Source: Albimonas pacifica (lineage in GTDB: Bacteria > Pseudomonadota > Alphaproteobacteria > Rhodobacterales > Rhodobacteraceae). From it: a stretch of 64,000 nucleotides of DNA. The notes beneath the pieces are model-generated. The model was given only the letters and a program-made list of their open reading frames with translations, was not told where the DNA came from and searched no databases. Position 1 is the stretch's first letter. Every line of letters starts with the position of its first letter. Of this stretch, positions 42,555 through 50,559 are shown piece after piece. The stretch is from assembly GCF_900113695.1 (NCBI RefSeq), contig NZ_FOQH01000005.1:496001-560000 (forward strand), in the 5' to 3' direction. The position numbers and the translations under genes were made by a program.

Positions 42555-43520
42555 TCAGAGGATGCCCAGCTCCTCGCAGGCGGCGAGCGCCCCGGGGTGG
42601 AACTCCAGCTCGACGTTCTTGCACAGCAGCGCGGGGTCGAACTCGTTCCACATCGGCGAGGACTCCTTGAGCGCCGTCGCGTGGTTGTAGATCGACTTCA
42701 CCACCGCCGAGACCACGTCGTCGGCGACGTCCTTGTTGGCCCACAGCAGGTAGTTGTAGGCGAAGATCGTGGCCGGCTCGTCGAGGCCGGGGATCTCCTC
42801 GGAGGCCTCCAGCGGGAACAGGAAGATGCCGGGCATCAGGTCCTTCATGCCGGGCAGGTTCTCCTCGGTCATCGACAGGAACTGGATGTCGCCCAGCGAC
42901 GCCTCGAGGTCGTAGGCCGGGCGCGCGCCGACGGCGGAGATCGAGATCACGGTCTGGCCGGCCTTCAACGCCTCGTACATGCGCGGGAAGTTGGCGACGG
43001 GCACCTCGGTGACGTCGGCGTAGGTCAGTCCGCCGGCGGCGAGCGCCATGCGGATCACGAACTCGCCCAGGCTGTTGTCGGGGAAGCGGGGCACGCCCTT
43101 GCCCTTCACGTCGGCGAAGGTCTGGATGCCGGCGGACTCGGGCGTCACGATCCCGGCCTTGAACGGGAACAGGTTGGCGACCATCACCAGGTTGGGGTTG
43201 GGCTCGGTCGACATGCCCGTGCCTTCGATCGCGTACCAGGTCTGGGGGTAGTTCGCGACGCCGAACTCGATCTGGCCGGCGTTCACCAGCGGGATGTACT
43301 GGGAGGTGTTGGCCATGATCTGCGGGCGCATCTGCACCGCGCCGTCCTCGGACACCGCGTTGGCGATGGCGATGGCGAGCTGGTTGGTGGCGCCGCCCTG
43401 GGTGGTGCCGATGGCGACCGTCTGGGCCTGGGCGGAGACGGCCGCGAGGGCGCCCGCGACCAGCGCCGCGGCGGCGATCGGAAGGCGGGACGCGAGGCGC
43501 GTGCGGGTGAGGCTGGGCAT
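42555..43520 (-). CDS. TAXI family TRAP solute-binding protein
   Basis: The protein has 321 residues. The signal peptide ends near AVSAQAQ (residue 33). The binding domain begins VAIGTTQGGATNQLAIAIANAV, which is the TAXI (TRAP-associated extracytoplasmic immunogenic) signature, and includes NTSQYIPLVNAGQIEFGVAN. The ATG at 43520 has AGGAAAGGA upstream, and gives a normal signal; the frame extending to 43832 is not signal-like. The divergent FAD-monooxygenase operon starts 470 bp away. TAXI proteins bind carboxylates such as glutamate or aromatic acids, so the substrate may be that of the monooxygenase. Confidence 0.92.
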   Translation of the reverse strand: MPSLTRTRLASRLPIAAAALVAGALAAVSAQAQTVAIGTTQGGATNQLAIAIANAVSEDGAVQMRPQIMANTSQYIPLVNAGQIEFGVANYPQTWYAIEGTGMSTEPNPNLVMVANLFPFKAGIVTPESAGIQTFADVKGKGVPRFPDNSLGEFVIRMALAAGGLTYADVTEVPVANFPRMYEALKAGQTVISISAVGARPAYDLEASLGDIQFLSMTEENLPGMKDLMPGIFLFPLEASEEIPGLDEPATIFAYNYLLWANKDVADDVVSAVVKSIYNHATALKESSPMWNEFDPALLCKNVELEFHPGALAACEELGIL

Positions 43521-43629
43521 GAGGCGGGTCCTTTCCTGATGGGCATCGCCGCCGCCCTTCTTCGCGGTGCGGGGCGGTCGGGGCGTGGGGCCGGGCAGGG
43601 GTCTCCAGCCCCCCGCCCGGCCCGTTATC

Positions 43630-43639
43630 ATGTATACAA
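43630..43639. promoter_or_regulatory. Candidate GntR (FadR-subfamily) operator near TAXI gene
   Basis: ATGTATACAA, containing the palindrome TGTATACA, lies 110 bp upstream of the TAXI start in the 470-bp divergent gap. It resembles TTGTATACAA-type sites of FCD-domain GntR regulators, one of which is encoded at 46029. The rest of the gap 43521-43990 is GC-rich, apart from the second site near 43914. Confidence 0.45.
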
Positions 43640-43913
43640 ACCTGGGTCGGCGCCGGGATCCCCGGGGCGGGTCCCCGCCCTGCGCCGCGGGCGTGCGGAA
43701 GCGCCGGGCCGGACGGGACGCGCCTGGCGCGGGCCCTCGCGGCTGTGGCTCTCCGGAGCGCTCGCGGACGTCACGGCTTCGCATCCCCTTCGTTTCCCGC
43801 GCGTCCGGCTGGAAAGCGCCTGGCTCTCCCACGCCGCCGGCGCGCCGACATACGGCGTCGCCTGGACCCTCGCTCCGCTTGCACCGGACATTCGGTGAAA
43901 AAGCGGATTGATA

Positions 43914-43933
43914 TGTCCTGACAACTTGTACAC
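43914..43933. promoter_or_regulatory. Candidate GntR operator before FAD monooxygenase operon
   Basis: TGTCCTGACA (43914-43923) and, immediately after, TTGTACAC (43926-43933) form two adjacent partial palindromes about 60 bp upstream of the monooxygenase start codon. They share the TGTnnnACA spacing of the site at 43630. A possible promoter TTGATA-17-CACATT (43908-43936) overlaps them, consistent with repression. Confidence 0.4.
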
Positions 43934-43990
43934 ATTGGGAGCGGCCCGGTGGGCTGTCAAGGAAATGTTGCAGGAGGCGAAGGATCGTCG

Positions 43991-45196
43991 ATGAGCGGTG
44001 AGAACGAGCGCGTTCTGGTTGTCGGGGCCGGCCCTGTGGGCCTGGTCGCGGCCTGCAGCCTGGCGATGGACGGGATCCCTGTGACCGTGGTCGAACGCAG
44101 CCGGGAGCTTCCCAAGGACCTTCGCGCCTCCACCTTCCATCCGCCGACCATGGACATGCTGGACCGGTTCGGCGTGATGGACAACCTGATCGAGCGCGGC
44201 CTGATCTGCCCCCAATGGCAGTTCCGCGACCGCGAGAAGGGCAATGTCGCCACCTTCGACCTCGGCCTGCTGAAGGGGGAGACCAACCACCCCTACCGCC
44301 TGCAGTGCGAGCAGTGGAAGCTGACCGAGAAGCTGCGCGACATGATCGACGGCTGGGACCTGGCCGACATCGTCTACGACGCGACCGCCGTGGGCGTGAG
44401 CCAGGACGACGACGGCGTGACCCTGACGGTGAAGAACTCCGACGGCGACGAGGAGCGGCTGCGCGGCCGCTACCTGATCGCCTGCGACGGCGCGCACAGC
44501 CGCATCCGCGACATGCTGGGCATCGAGTTCGAGGGGATGACCATCCCCGAGACCTTCTTCTCGATGTCCACCACCTTCGACTTCGCCGAGGCGATCGAGG
44601 ACCTCGCCCCCATCGCCTACATCACCGACCCCGCCGAATGGGCGGTGCTGCTGCGCACGCCCTCGCTGTGGCGGATCCTGCTGCCCACCGAGGCCGGCAT
44701 GACCGACGAGCAGATCAAGGACCCGGTCCTGATGGAGAAGCGCCTGCAGGCGCTGTGCCCCAAGGACGGACCCTACGACGTGGTCCACGCCACCGCCTAT
44801 CGCGTGCACCAGCGGGTGGCGAAGACCTACGACATGGGCCGGGTGTTCCTGGCGGGCGATTCGGCCCACCTCAACAATCCGCTGGGCGGCATGGGCATGA
44901 ACGGCGGCGTCCACGACGCGGTCAACCTGACCGAGAAGCTGGCGAAGGTATGGAAGGGCGAGGCGGACGCCTCGATCTTCGCGCAGTACACCCGCCAGCG
45001 CCGCAAGGCCTGCGTGGACACCGTGCAGGCCCAGTCGATCCGCAACCGCAAGATGATGGCCGAGACCGACCCCGCCGCCCGCGAGGCCTTCCACCAGGAG
45101 ATGCGCGACACCGCCGCCGATCCCGTGCGCCACAAGGCCTTCGTGATGGGCTCGTCGATGATCCAGTCGCTGCGCGACCTGGAAGAGGTCGCCTGA
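43991..45196 (+). CDS. FAD-dependent aromatic-ring-type monooxygenase
   Basis: The protein has 401 residues. Seen are the FAD-binding motifs VVGAGPVGLVAACSLAMDGI (GxGxxG) at the N terminus, the DG fingerprint LIACDGAHSRIRD near residue 165, and GRVFLAGDSAHLNNPLGGMGMNGG (GD motif) near residue 285. This is the class A flavoprotein hydroxylase family (MhpA/UbiH-like). It hydroxylates an aromatic or heteroaromatic ring using NAD(P)H and O2. It lacks the C-terminal thioredoxin-like domain of phenol hydroxylases. The ATG at 43991 follows AGGAGGCGAAGG. It is the first gene of an operon with a maleate-isomerase-fold protein, a GntR regulator and an SDR. Confidence 0.88.
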   Translation: MSGENERVLVVGAGPVGLVAACSLAMDGIPVTVVERSRELPKDLRASTFHPPTMDMLDRFGVMDNLIERGLICPQWQFRDREKGNVATFDLGLLKGETNHPYRLQCEQWKLTEKLRDMIDGWDLADIVYDATAVGVSQDDDGVTLTVKNSDGDEERLRGRYLIACDGAHSRIRDMLGIEFEGMTIPETFFSMSTTFDFAEAIEDLAPIAYITDPAEWAVLLRTPSLWRILLPTEAGMTDEQIKDPVLMEKRLQALCPKDGPYDVVHATAYRVHQRVAKTYDMGRVFLAGDSAHLNNPLGGMGMNGGVHDAVNLTEKLAKVWKGEADASIFAQYTRQRRKACVDTVQAQSIRNRKMMAETDPAAREAFHQEMRDTAADPVRHKAFVMGSSMIQSLRDLEEVA

Positions 45197-45270
45197 GCCC
45201 GCCCCGAACCTCGAGCCCGAAACCCCGAGATCGCCCCCCGCGAACCAGAAAACACCGACAGGATCAGACT

Positions 45271-46017
45271 ATGACCGACTCCCTCGGCTACCGCATGAAG
45301 TTCGGCGTGATCGCGCCCTCGACCAACACCTCGGTGCAGCCCGAATTCGACGACATGCGCCCGGTCGGCGTGACCAACCACTTCAGCCGCATCATCATCC
45401 CCGACAACCCGGTGCACTCGGACGAGGACTTCAACAACCTCGTCATGGGCATCCGCGCGGCCACCATGGACGCCATCGACGCGGTCAAGACCTGCTCGCC
45501 CGGCGCGATGATCATGGGCATGTCCGCCGAGACCTTCTGGGACGGCAAGGAGCGCGCCGACAAGCTGCAGGCCGAGATCGTGAAGCGCGCGGGGATGCCC
45601 GTGGCGATGGGCTCGGACGCCTGCATGAACGCGCTCAAGTGCTTCGGCGACATCAAGAAGATCGCCGTGATCACCCCCTACATGCCGATCGGCGACCAGC
45701 AGGTGGAGCGCTACTTCACCGACTGCGGCTTCGAGGTGGTGCAGGTGAAGGGGCTGAAATGCGCCTCCCCGATGCTGATCGCCCACGAGACCGAGAAGAC
45801 GCTGCGCGACGCGATCATCGAGGTCAACGACCCCTCGGTCGAGGCGATCGTGCAGGCGGGCACCAACCTGGCCATGGCGCGGGTCGGGGGGATCGCGGAG
45901 TTCTGGCTCGACAAGCCGGTGATCGCGATCAACACCGCCACCTACTGGCACGCGCTGCGCATGAACGGCATCGAGGACAAGATCCAGGGCTACGGCTCGC
46001 TTCTGTCCCACCACTGA
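45271..46017 (+). CDS. Maleate isomerase/arylmalonate decarboxylase-fold protein without the catalytic Cys
   Basis: The protein has 248 residues of the Asp/Glu racemase superfamily: FGVIAPSTNTSVQPEFDDM at the N terminus (the ring-acid binding loop), IMGMSAETFWDG near residue 83, and IVQAGTNLAMARVGG near residue 200. In maleate isomerases the two last places have Cys (ACTS and CTN); here they are Ser/Ala and Gly, so neither the isomerase nor the usual AMDase Cys is present. Four other Cys occur (TCSPG, DACMN, KCFGD, TDCGF, KCASP), but not in those positions. It sits in the monooxygenase operon, 74 bp downstream. The reaction is open; it may be a decarboxylase-like or hydrolase-like enzyme. Confidence 0.8.
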   Translation: MTDSLGYRMKFGVIAPSTNTSVQPEFDDMRPVGVTNHFSRIIIPDNPVHSDEDFNNLVMGIRAATMDAIDAVKTCSPGAMIMGMSAETFWDGKERADKLQAEIVKRAGMPVAMGSDACMNALKCFGDIKKIAVITPYMPIGDQQVERYFTDCGFEVVQVKGLKCASPMLIAHETEKTLRDAIIEVNDPSVEAIVQAGTNLAMARVGGIAEFWLDKPVIAINTATYWHALRMNGIEDKIQGYGSLLSHH

Positions 46018-46028
46018 AGGGGGCGCCC

Positions 46029-46724
46029 ATGGGCCTCGACCATCCGGACGTTCACGTCGCCGAACCCGAGGCCGGGCAGAAGCCGGCCGAGCGCGCCTAC
46101 GAGACGATCCGCTCCGCGATCCTCTCGGGCGAGCTCGCCGCCGGGACCCATCTGCGCGAGGAGCCCCTCGCGCGGATGACCGGCACCTCGCGCACCCCGG
46201 TGCGCGAGGCCCTCCACCGGCTCACCGCCGAGGGGCTGGCGCTGGCCCAGAACCGCCACCGCTACGTGGCGGATTTCTCGTTCCACGAGGTCGCGGTGAT
46301 CTTCGAGCTGCGCGCGCGGCTGGAGAGCTACGCCGCCACCCTCGCCGCCACGCGCATCACGCGCGAGGAGCTCGACCGCATGAAGGGGCTGATCGAGGAG
46401 ATCGACGGCCTCGGCGACGCCTCGGGCGAGGGCGAGGCGGAGCGGTTCTTCGGCCTCAACGCGCGCTTCCACGAGGTGATCATCGCGGCCACGCGCTCCA
46501 GCCAGCTCCGCGCGCTGACCGCGCAGGCCTTCGCCCTGCCGCTGGTGACCATCAAGCGCTTCGTCTGCGAACAGGAGATCAACGTGCAACGCTCGAACGC
46601 CCAGCATCGCGACATCGTCACCGCGCTGGAGCGGCGCGACCCCGAATGGGCGGCGGCCGCGATGATGAGCCATATCATCTCGACCAAGCCCACCGCGCTC
46701 GCGAGCCGGAGGCCGGGGGCATGA
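46029..46724 (+). CDS. GntR-family regulator with FCD domain
   Basis: The protein has 231 residues. The N-terminal winged HTH reads AYETIRSAILSGELAAGTHLREEPLARMTGTSRTPVREALHRL, with the typical GntR pattern, and the C-terminal all-helical domain of the FCD type has metal-coordinating-looking His/Asp residues (FFGLNARFHEVII, and the block ending SNAQHRDIV). It lies inside the monooxygenase operon, 11 bp after the racemase-fold gene, and overlaps the SDR gene by 4 bp. It probably represses this operon and perhaps the TAXI-TRAP genes, through the sites at 43630 and 43914. Confidence 0.9.
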   Translation: MGLDHPDVHVAEPEAGQKPAERAYETIRSAILSGELAAGTHLREEPLARMTGTSRTPVREALHRLTAEGLALAQNRHRYVADFSFHEVAVIFELRARLESYAATLAATRITREELDRMKGLIEEIDGLGDASGEGEAERFFGLNARFHEVIIAATRSSQLRALTAQAFALPLVTIKRFVCEQEINVQRSNAQHRDIVTALERRDPEWAAAAMMSHIISTKPTALASRRPGA

Positions 46725-47545
46725 GCGGCGCGCTGACGGGCCGGGTCTGCATCGTCACCGGCGGCTCGCGGGGCCTGGGGCTGGAGATGGCGCTGGAGCT
46801 CGCGGGGCAGGGCGCCTCGGTCTGCGTGACCGGCGCCGCCGCCTCGCCCGCGCTGGAGGCGGCCGGCGAGGCCTGCCGCGCGCTGGGCGCGCCGGCGCTG
46901 GCCTTGCCCTGCGACGTCGCCGACTTCGCCGCCTGCGAGGCGCTGGCGGCGCGGGTGGAGGCCGAGCTCGGCCCCGTCGACGTGCTGGTCAACAACGCCG
47001 GCATCGGCATGCGCGCGATCTCGGAGACCTTCAACACCGTCCCCACCCGGTTCTGGGAGGCGGACCCGCAGGCCTGGGGCCGCATCGTGCAGGCGAACCT
47101 GACGGGCGCCTTCAACATGGCCCGCGCGGTCGTGCCGGGCATGGTGGCGCGGGGATCGGGCAAGGTGATCAACGTCTCCACCTCCGACCAGACCATGGTG
47201 CGTCGGGGCTATTCGCCCTACGGCCCCTCGAAGGCGGGGCTGGAGGCGGCGAGCCGGGTCTGGGCGCAGGACCTCGAGGGCACGGGCGTGAGCGTGAACG
47301 TCTACCTGCCGGGCGGGGCGGCCGACACCGACCTGCTGCCGCCCTCGGCCGACAAGAAGGGCGCCGACGGCAACCTGCTGCCCGCGGCGATCATGCGCCG
47401 CGCGATCGGGTGGCTGGCGGGCCCGGGCTCGGACGGGGTCAACGGGGGGCGCTACATCGCCCGCCTGTGGGACGAGCGCCTGCCGCCGGCCGAGGCCGCG
47501 GCCGCCGCCGCCTCGCCGCACGTCGACAAGCCCGCGATCATGTGA
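46721..47545 (+). CDS. Short-chain dehydrogenase/reductase
   Basis: The protein has 274 residues. Cofactor loop VCIVTGGSRGLGLEMALEL, NNAG in VLVNNAGIGMRAI, catalytic STSDQTMVRRGYSPYGPSKAG (Ser, Tyr and Lys in YxxxK form) and NVYLPGGAADTDLLPPS are present. It starts within the GntR stop (ATGA overlap), so it is the last gene of the operon of monooxygenase, isomerase-fold protein and regulator. It likely oxidises or reduces an intermediate of the same degradation route. The loop after the catalytic motif is long and Gly/Ala-rich, a sign of a bulky substrate pocket or a different quaternary contact. Confidence 0.87.
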   Translation: MSGALTGRVCIVTGGSRGLGLEMALELAGQGASVCVTGAAASPALEAAGEACRALGAPALALPCDVADFAACEALAARVEAELGPVDVLVNNAGIGMRAISETFNTVPTRFWEADPQAWGRIVQANLTGAFNMARAVVPGMVARGSGKVINVSTSDQTMVRRGYSPYGPSKAGLEAASRVWAQDLEGTGVSVNVYLPGGAADTDLLPPSADKKGADGNLLPAAIMRRAIGWLAGPGSDGVNGGRYIARLWDERLPPAEAAAAAASPHVDKPAIM

Positions 47546-47872
47546 GGGCCCGGCCGCAGAGGTCCGCGCCCCCGGCCCGCCTCCCGCGCGAGCGGTCCGG
47601 GGCGCCGCGTCCGCCGTTCCGTCCGCGGCAGGCGTCCGGCCCGCGGCGCGATCCGGCGGCGCGCCCCGGGCCCGGGGGCCCCGGGCGGAGCGCCCGCCCT
47701 GCGCCGCGGGCCAGACGCCGGCCGCTGGCGCGACGCGCGACGCGGCGCCTCTGCGCGCGCAGGGGGCCGGAGGTTCCAGGGGCCGGCGGCGGGCGCACGG
47801 GGCGAGGCGCATCGAGGGATGACCGGCGCGATCGCGCGTGGCGGGAGGCGCGGCCAGGCTCCGCGGCGGCGG
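47546..47872. other. Gap between convergent genes without recognised features
   Basis: This 327-bp GC-rich stretch separates the SDR gene and the convergent HutC-type regulator gene. It has CCGGGCCC-type short palindromes which could terminate transcription, but no T-run or conserved gene. No protein translation in it looks convincing. Confidence 0.4.
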
Positions 47873-48658
47873 CTACGCGGGGCCGCCGAGCTTCGAGCGG
47901 TGGATGCGCATCACGTAGGTCATGTGCTCGGCCGGATGCCAGTTGAACGAGGCGATCAGCACGCCCCCCGCCGTCACGTAGCGGCGCAGCAGCAGCATCG
48001 CCCAGCCCCCCGGCGCCTGGCCCAGCTGGCGCTGGAAGGCCTCGGGCATCGGCTGGGCGCGGATCTCCTGCACGCACTCGTCGATGGGATGCTCGGAATG
48101 CTGCTCGAGAAGCGCGAAGAACGGGCCCTGCAGGCCGCGGAACTGGGGGACCACGTCGCGGAACCGCTCGGGCACGTAGCTCTGGATGTAGCACAGCGGC
48201 TTGCCGCCGGGCTCGGTCCAGCGCACGCCGTCGACCCGGATCCAGGTCTCGCCGGGCAGGCCGCCCACGTCCTCGGCGAGGTCCGCGTCCAGCACCACGT
48301 CCTGGACGTCCATCACCACGTAGAACGTGTCCATCGCCACCTGGAACAGCTCGTGCAGGTGGTCGAAGCTCTGGGTGTAGGTCGCCTGCGGCCGGGCGGC
48401 GATGACGCGGGTGCCCACGCCCTGGCGCCGCTCGACATAGCCGTTCTCGGTCAGGTGGCGCAGCGCCTCGCGCACCGTGAAGCGGGAGGCGTCGAACTCC
48501 GCCGCCAGCTCGATCTCGGTGGGCATCAGCGAGCCCACGGCGTAGACGCCGTCGCGCACGCGCTGCTCCAGCACCTTGCGGATCCGGGCGTGACGAGGTC
48601 CGGACTCGTCGGCCGCGTCGGAGGCGGGTCCGGGCGTCTGGCTGGCAGGCTGGCTCAT
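47873..48658 (-). CDS. GntR-family regulator, HutC/UTRA type
   Basis: The protein has 261 residues. The wHTH is ILKV-like: HARIRKVLEQRVRDGVYAVG followed by MPTEIELAAEFDASRFTVREALRHLTENGYVERRQGVGTRV, and the second half is a UTRA effector domain with a chorismate-lyase-like fold (LPGETWIRVDGVRW, QSYVPERF). The ATG at 48658 (MSQPASQ) fits the family, and the frame upstream is dispensable. It is divergent to the maleate-isomerase operon, and most likely controls it; a GTCTGGAC half-palindrome in the gap could be its site. The UTRA domain usually binds sugars or organic acids. Confidence 0.88.
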   Translation of the reverse strand: MSQPASQTPGPASDAADESGPRHARIRKVLEQRVRDGVYAVGSLMPTEIELAAEFDASRFTVREALRHLTENGYVERRQGVGTRVIAARPQATYTQSFDHLHELFQVAMDTFYVVMDVQDVVLDADLAEDVGGLPGETWIRVDGVRWTEPGGKPLCYIQSYVPERFRDVVPQFRGLQGPFFALLEQHSEHPIDECVQEIRAQPMPEAFQRQLGQAPGGWAMLLLRRYVTAGGVLIASFNWHPAEHMTYVMRIHRSKLGGPA

Positions 48659-48772
48659 GATCGAATCTACTCCGTGGGCGGCTGCGGTCGGCGAAATTTC
48701 CGGGCCGGGCGCCGCGTCATGGCGCATGCGCAACCTTCGCGCAACCTGAGGGCGCATGTCGAGTGCGAAAAG

Positions 48773-48780
48773 GTCTGGAC
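48773..48780. promoter_or_regulatory. Candidate HutC-type operator
   Basis: GTCTGGAC, a near-palindrome of the GTnTAnAC kind used by HutC-subfamily GntR regulators (here with G for A in the centre), lies in the divergent gap, 41 bp before the maleate-isomerase-like start and 115 bp before the regulator start. Confidence 0.35.
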
Positions 48781-48813
48781 AAACGCCCCGCAACCAGATG
48801 GATTGGGGACGCT

Positions 48814-49605
48814 ATGGACCTGACCTCTTCGAATTCCAACCCCGAATCCGGCCCGGCTGCGGTTTCGCCGCGCCACTCTTCGGCCTATGGGCCAAGGGCC
48901 CGGCTGGGTCTGATCGTTCCGCCGACCAATACGGTCAACGAGGCGGAGTGGGCCCGCATGATCCCCCCGGGCGTGACCTTCCACACCCATCGCATGCGCC
49001 TGCATGACGCGGGGACCGCCGAGGGTCTCGCCCACCTGCACGCCGATCTCGACGCCGCCGTCGCCATGCTGACCCCCTGCGGCGTGGACGCGGCCGCCTA
49101 CGCCTGCACCGCGGGCTCGATGATCTCGCCGCCCGAGCGGCTGGAGCAGGAGCTGACCGCCCGCAACGGGGTCGCCTGCCTGACCACCTCCGCGGCCATC
49201 GTCAAGGCGTTGCGGTCGCTCGGCGCCCGGCGCCTGTCCGTCGCCACCCCCTACGCCCGCCGGGTCAACGAGCACGAGACGCATTTCCTGGCGGACTGCG
49301 GCTTCGAGGTCGCCCGCATCGAGGGCTTGGGGCTGGGCGAGAACGGCCCCCACGAATTCATCCGCATCGCGCAGACCCCGATCGAGCAGGTGGCGGCCCA
49401 TGCCCGCGCCTGCTTCGTGCCGGGCTCGGACGCGCTGCTGATCACCTGCACCGACTTTCCGACCCTGCCGCTGATCGAGCCGCTCGAGGCCGAGCTGGGC
49501 GTCCCCGTGGTGACGTCCAACCAGGCCACGCTGTGGGCGATGCTGCGGGCGGTCGGCATCGAGGACCGCGTTCCCGGAGGCGGACGGCTGCTGGCCGGCG
49601 CCTGA
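48814..49605 (+). CDS. Maleate isomerase-like protein with both catalytic Cys
   Basis: The protein has 263 residues of the Asp/Glu racemase superfamily. The substrate loop reads RLGLIVPPTNTVNEAEW, the first catalytic Cys is in AAYACTAGSMIS (near residue 95), and the second in LLITCTDFPTLP (near residue 210). Both match maleate cis-trans isomerases, which turn maleate to fumarate, and relatives such as arylmalonate decarboxylase or hydroxy-acid racemases. The first 20 residues (SSNSNPESGP) are an extra, disordered tail. The ATG at 48814 was chosen; the frame has an earlier ATG at 48763, but that lies in the promoter region. It is first of a set of genes with a lyase and an amidohydrolase. Confidence 0.82.
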   Translation: MDLTSSNSNPESGPAAVSPRHSSAYGPRARLGLIVPPTNTVNEAEWARMIPPGVTFHTHRMRLHDAGTAEGLAHLHADLDAAVAMLTPCGVDAAAYACTAGSMISPPERLEQELTARNGVACLTTSAAIVKALRSLGARRLSVATPYARRVNEHETHFLADCGFEVARIEGLGLGENGPHEFIRIAQTPIEQVAAHARACFVPGSDALLITCTDFPTLPLIEPLEAELGVPVVTSNQATLWAMLRAVGIEDRVPGGGRLLAGA

Positions 49606-49635
49606 ACGCGACGCACAACCACCGGAGGAAAACCT

Positions 49636-50499
49636 ATGGCCGATCCCGCACTGAAGGCGGCGCTGAAGAACGGGGAGTTCATCCTCGCGCCCGGGATCTT
49701 CGACCTGATCTCGGCGCTGGTCGCCGACCGCGCAGGCTTCAAGGCGCTCTACGTCACCGGCTACGGCACGGTGGCCTCCTACCTGGGCCTGCCGGACGCC
49801 GGCATCGCCACCTATCGCGACATGGTCGAGCGCATCGGGCAGATGTGCGCGCGCACCTCGACCCCGGTGATCGCCGACGCCGACACCGGCTACGGCGGGC
49901 TTCTCAACGTGCGCCACACGGTGCAGGGCTACGAGGCCGCCGGCGTGACCGCGATGCAGATGGAGGATCAGGAGTTCCCCAAGCGCTGCGGCCATACGCT
50001 GGGCCGCCGGGTGGTGCCGGTGGAGGAGATGGTCAAGAAGATCGAGGTGGCCGTGGACAGCCGCCGCTCGGACGACTTCCTGATCATCGCGCGCACCGAC
50101 AGCCGCACCTCGCTGGGCCTCGACGAGGCGATCGCGCGCGGCAAGGCCTACGCCGCCGCCGGCGCCGACGTGATCTTCGTGGAATCCCCGGAGTCCGAGG
50201 ACGAGATGAAGCGCGTCGCCGACGAGATCGACGCGCCCCTCTTCGCCAACATGGTCAACGGCGGCCGCACGCCGCTGCTCTCGGAGACCCGTCTCAAGGA
50301 GCTCGGCTACTCCATCGCCATCCACCCCGCCGTCGGGTTCCTTGCGGTCGGCCAGGCGCTGACCAGGGCCTACGGCGATCTCAAGGCCCATGGCGAGACC
50401 ACCTCGGCCGTCGACCTCTACGACTTCGGCGAGTTCAACAAGCTCGTCGGCTTCGAGGACGTCTGGGCCTTCGAGAAGAAGTTCCCCGAAATCGCCTGA
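49636..50499 (+). CDS. Isocitrate lyase/PEP mutase superfamily lyase
   Basis: The protein has 287 residues and the PEP mutase/isocitrate lyase TIM barrel: LAPGIFDLISALVADRAGFKALYVTGYG, VIADADTGYGG (metal-binding Asp residues), MQMEDQEFPKRCGH (catalytic Cys in KRCGH), IIARTDSRTSLGLDEAI and VNGGRTPLL. The KRCGH signature is shared by 2-methylisocitrate lyase, oxaloacetate decarboxylase and 2,3-dimethylmalate lyase. It cleaves a 2-hydroxy (methyl)malate or related acid to pyruvate or oxaloacetate plus a second acid. The start is 30 bp after the isomerase-like stop, with GGAGG upstream. Which acid it cleaves is not clear; the neighbouring isomerase and amidohydrolase suggest a C4-C6 dicarboxylate. 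Confidence 0.88.
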   Translation: MADPALKAALKNGEFILAPGIFDLISALVADRAGFKALYVTGYGTVASYLGLPDAGIATYRDMVERIGQMCARTSTPVIADADTGYGGLLNVRHTVQGYEAAGVTAMQMEDQEFPKRCGHTLGRRVVPVEEMVKKIEVAVDSRRSDDFLIIARTDSRTSLGLDEAIARGKAYAAAGADVIFVESPESEDEMKRVADEIDAPLFANMVNGGRTPLLSETRLKELGYSIAIHPAVGFLAVGQALTRAYGDLKAHGETTSAVDLYDFGEFNKLVGFEDVWAFEKKFPEIA

Positions 50500-50559
50500 C
50501 GCGAGGCTCGCGCCGGGCGGACGCCCGCCCGCCCGGCGCCGCGGCAAGGAGGACAGGAC

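Noticed and set aside
40614-43898. Plus-strand open frame of 1094 codons
   Set aside because: It covers TRAP and TAXI genes in the opposite direction; no family motif, low-complexity composition.
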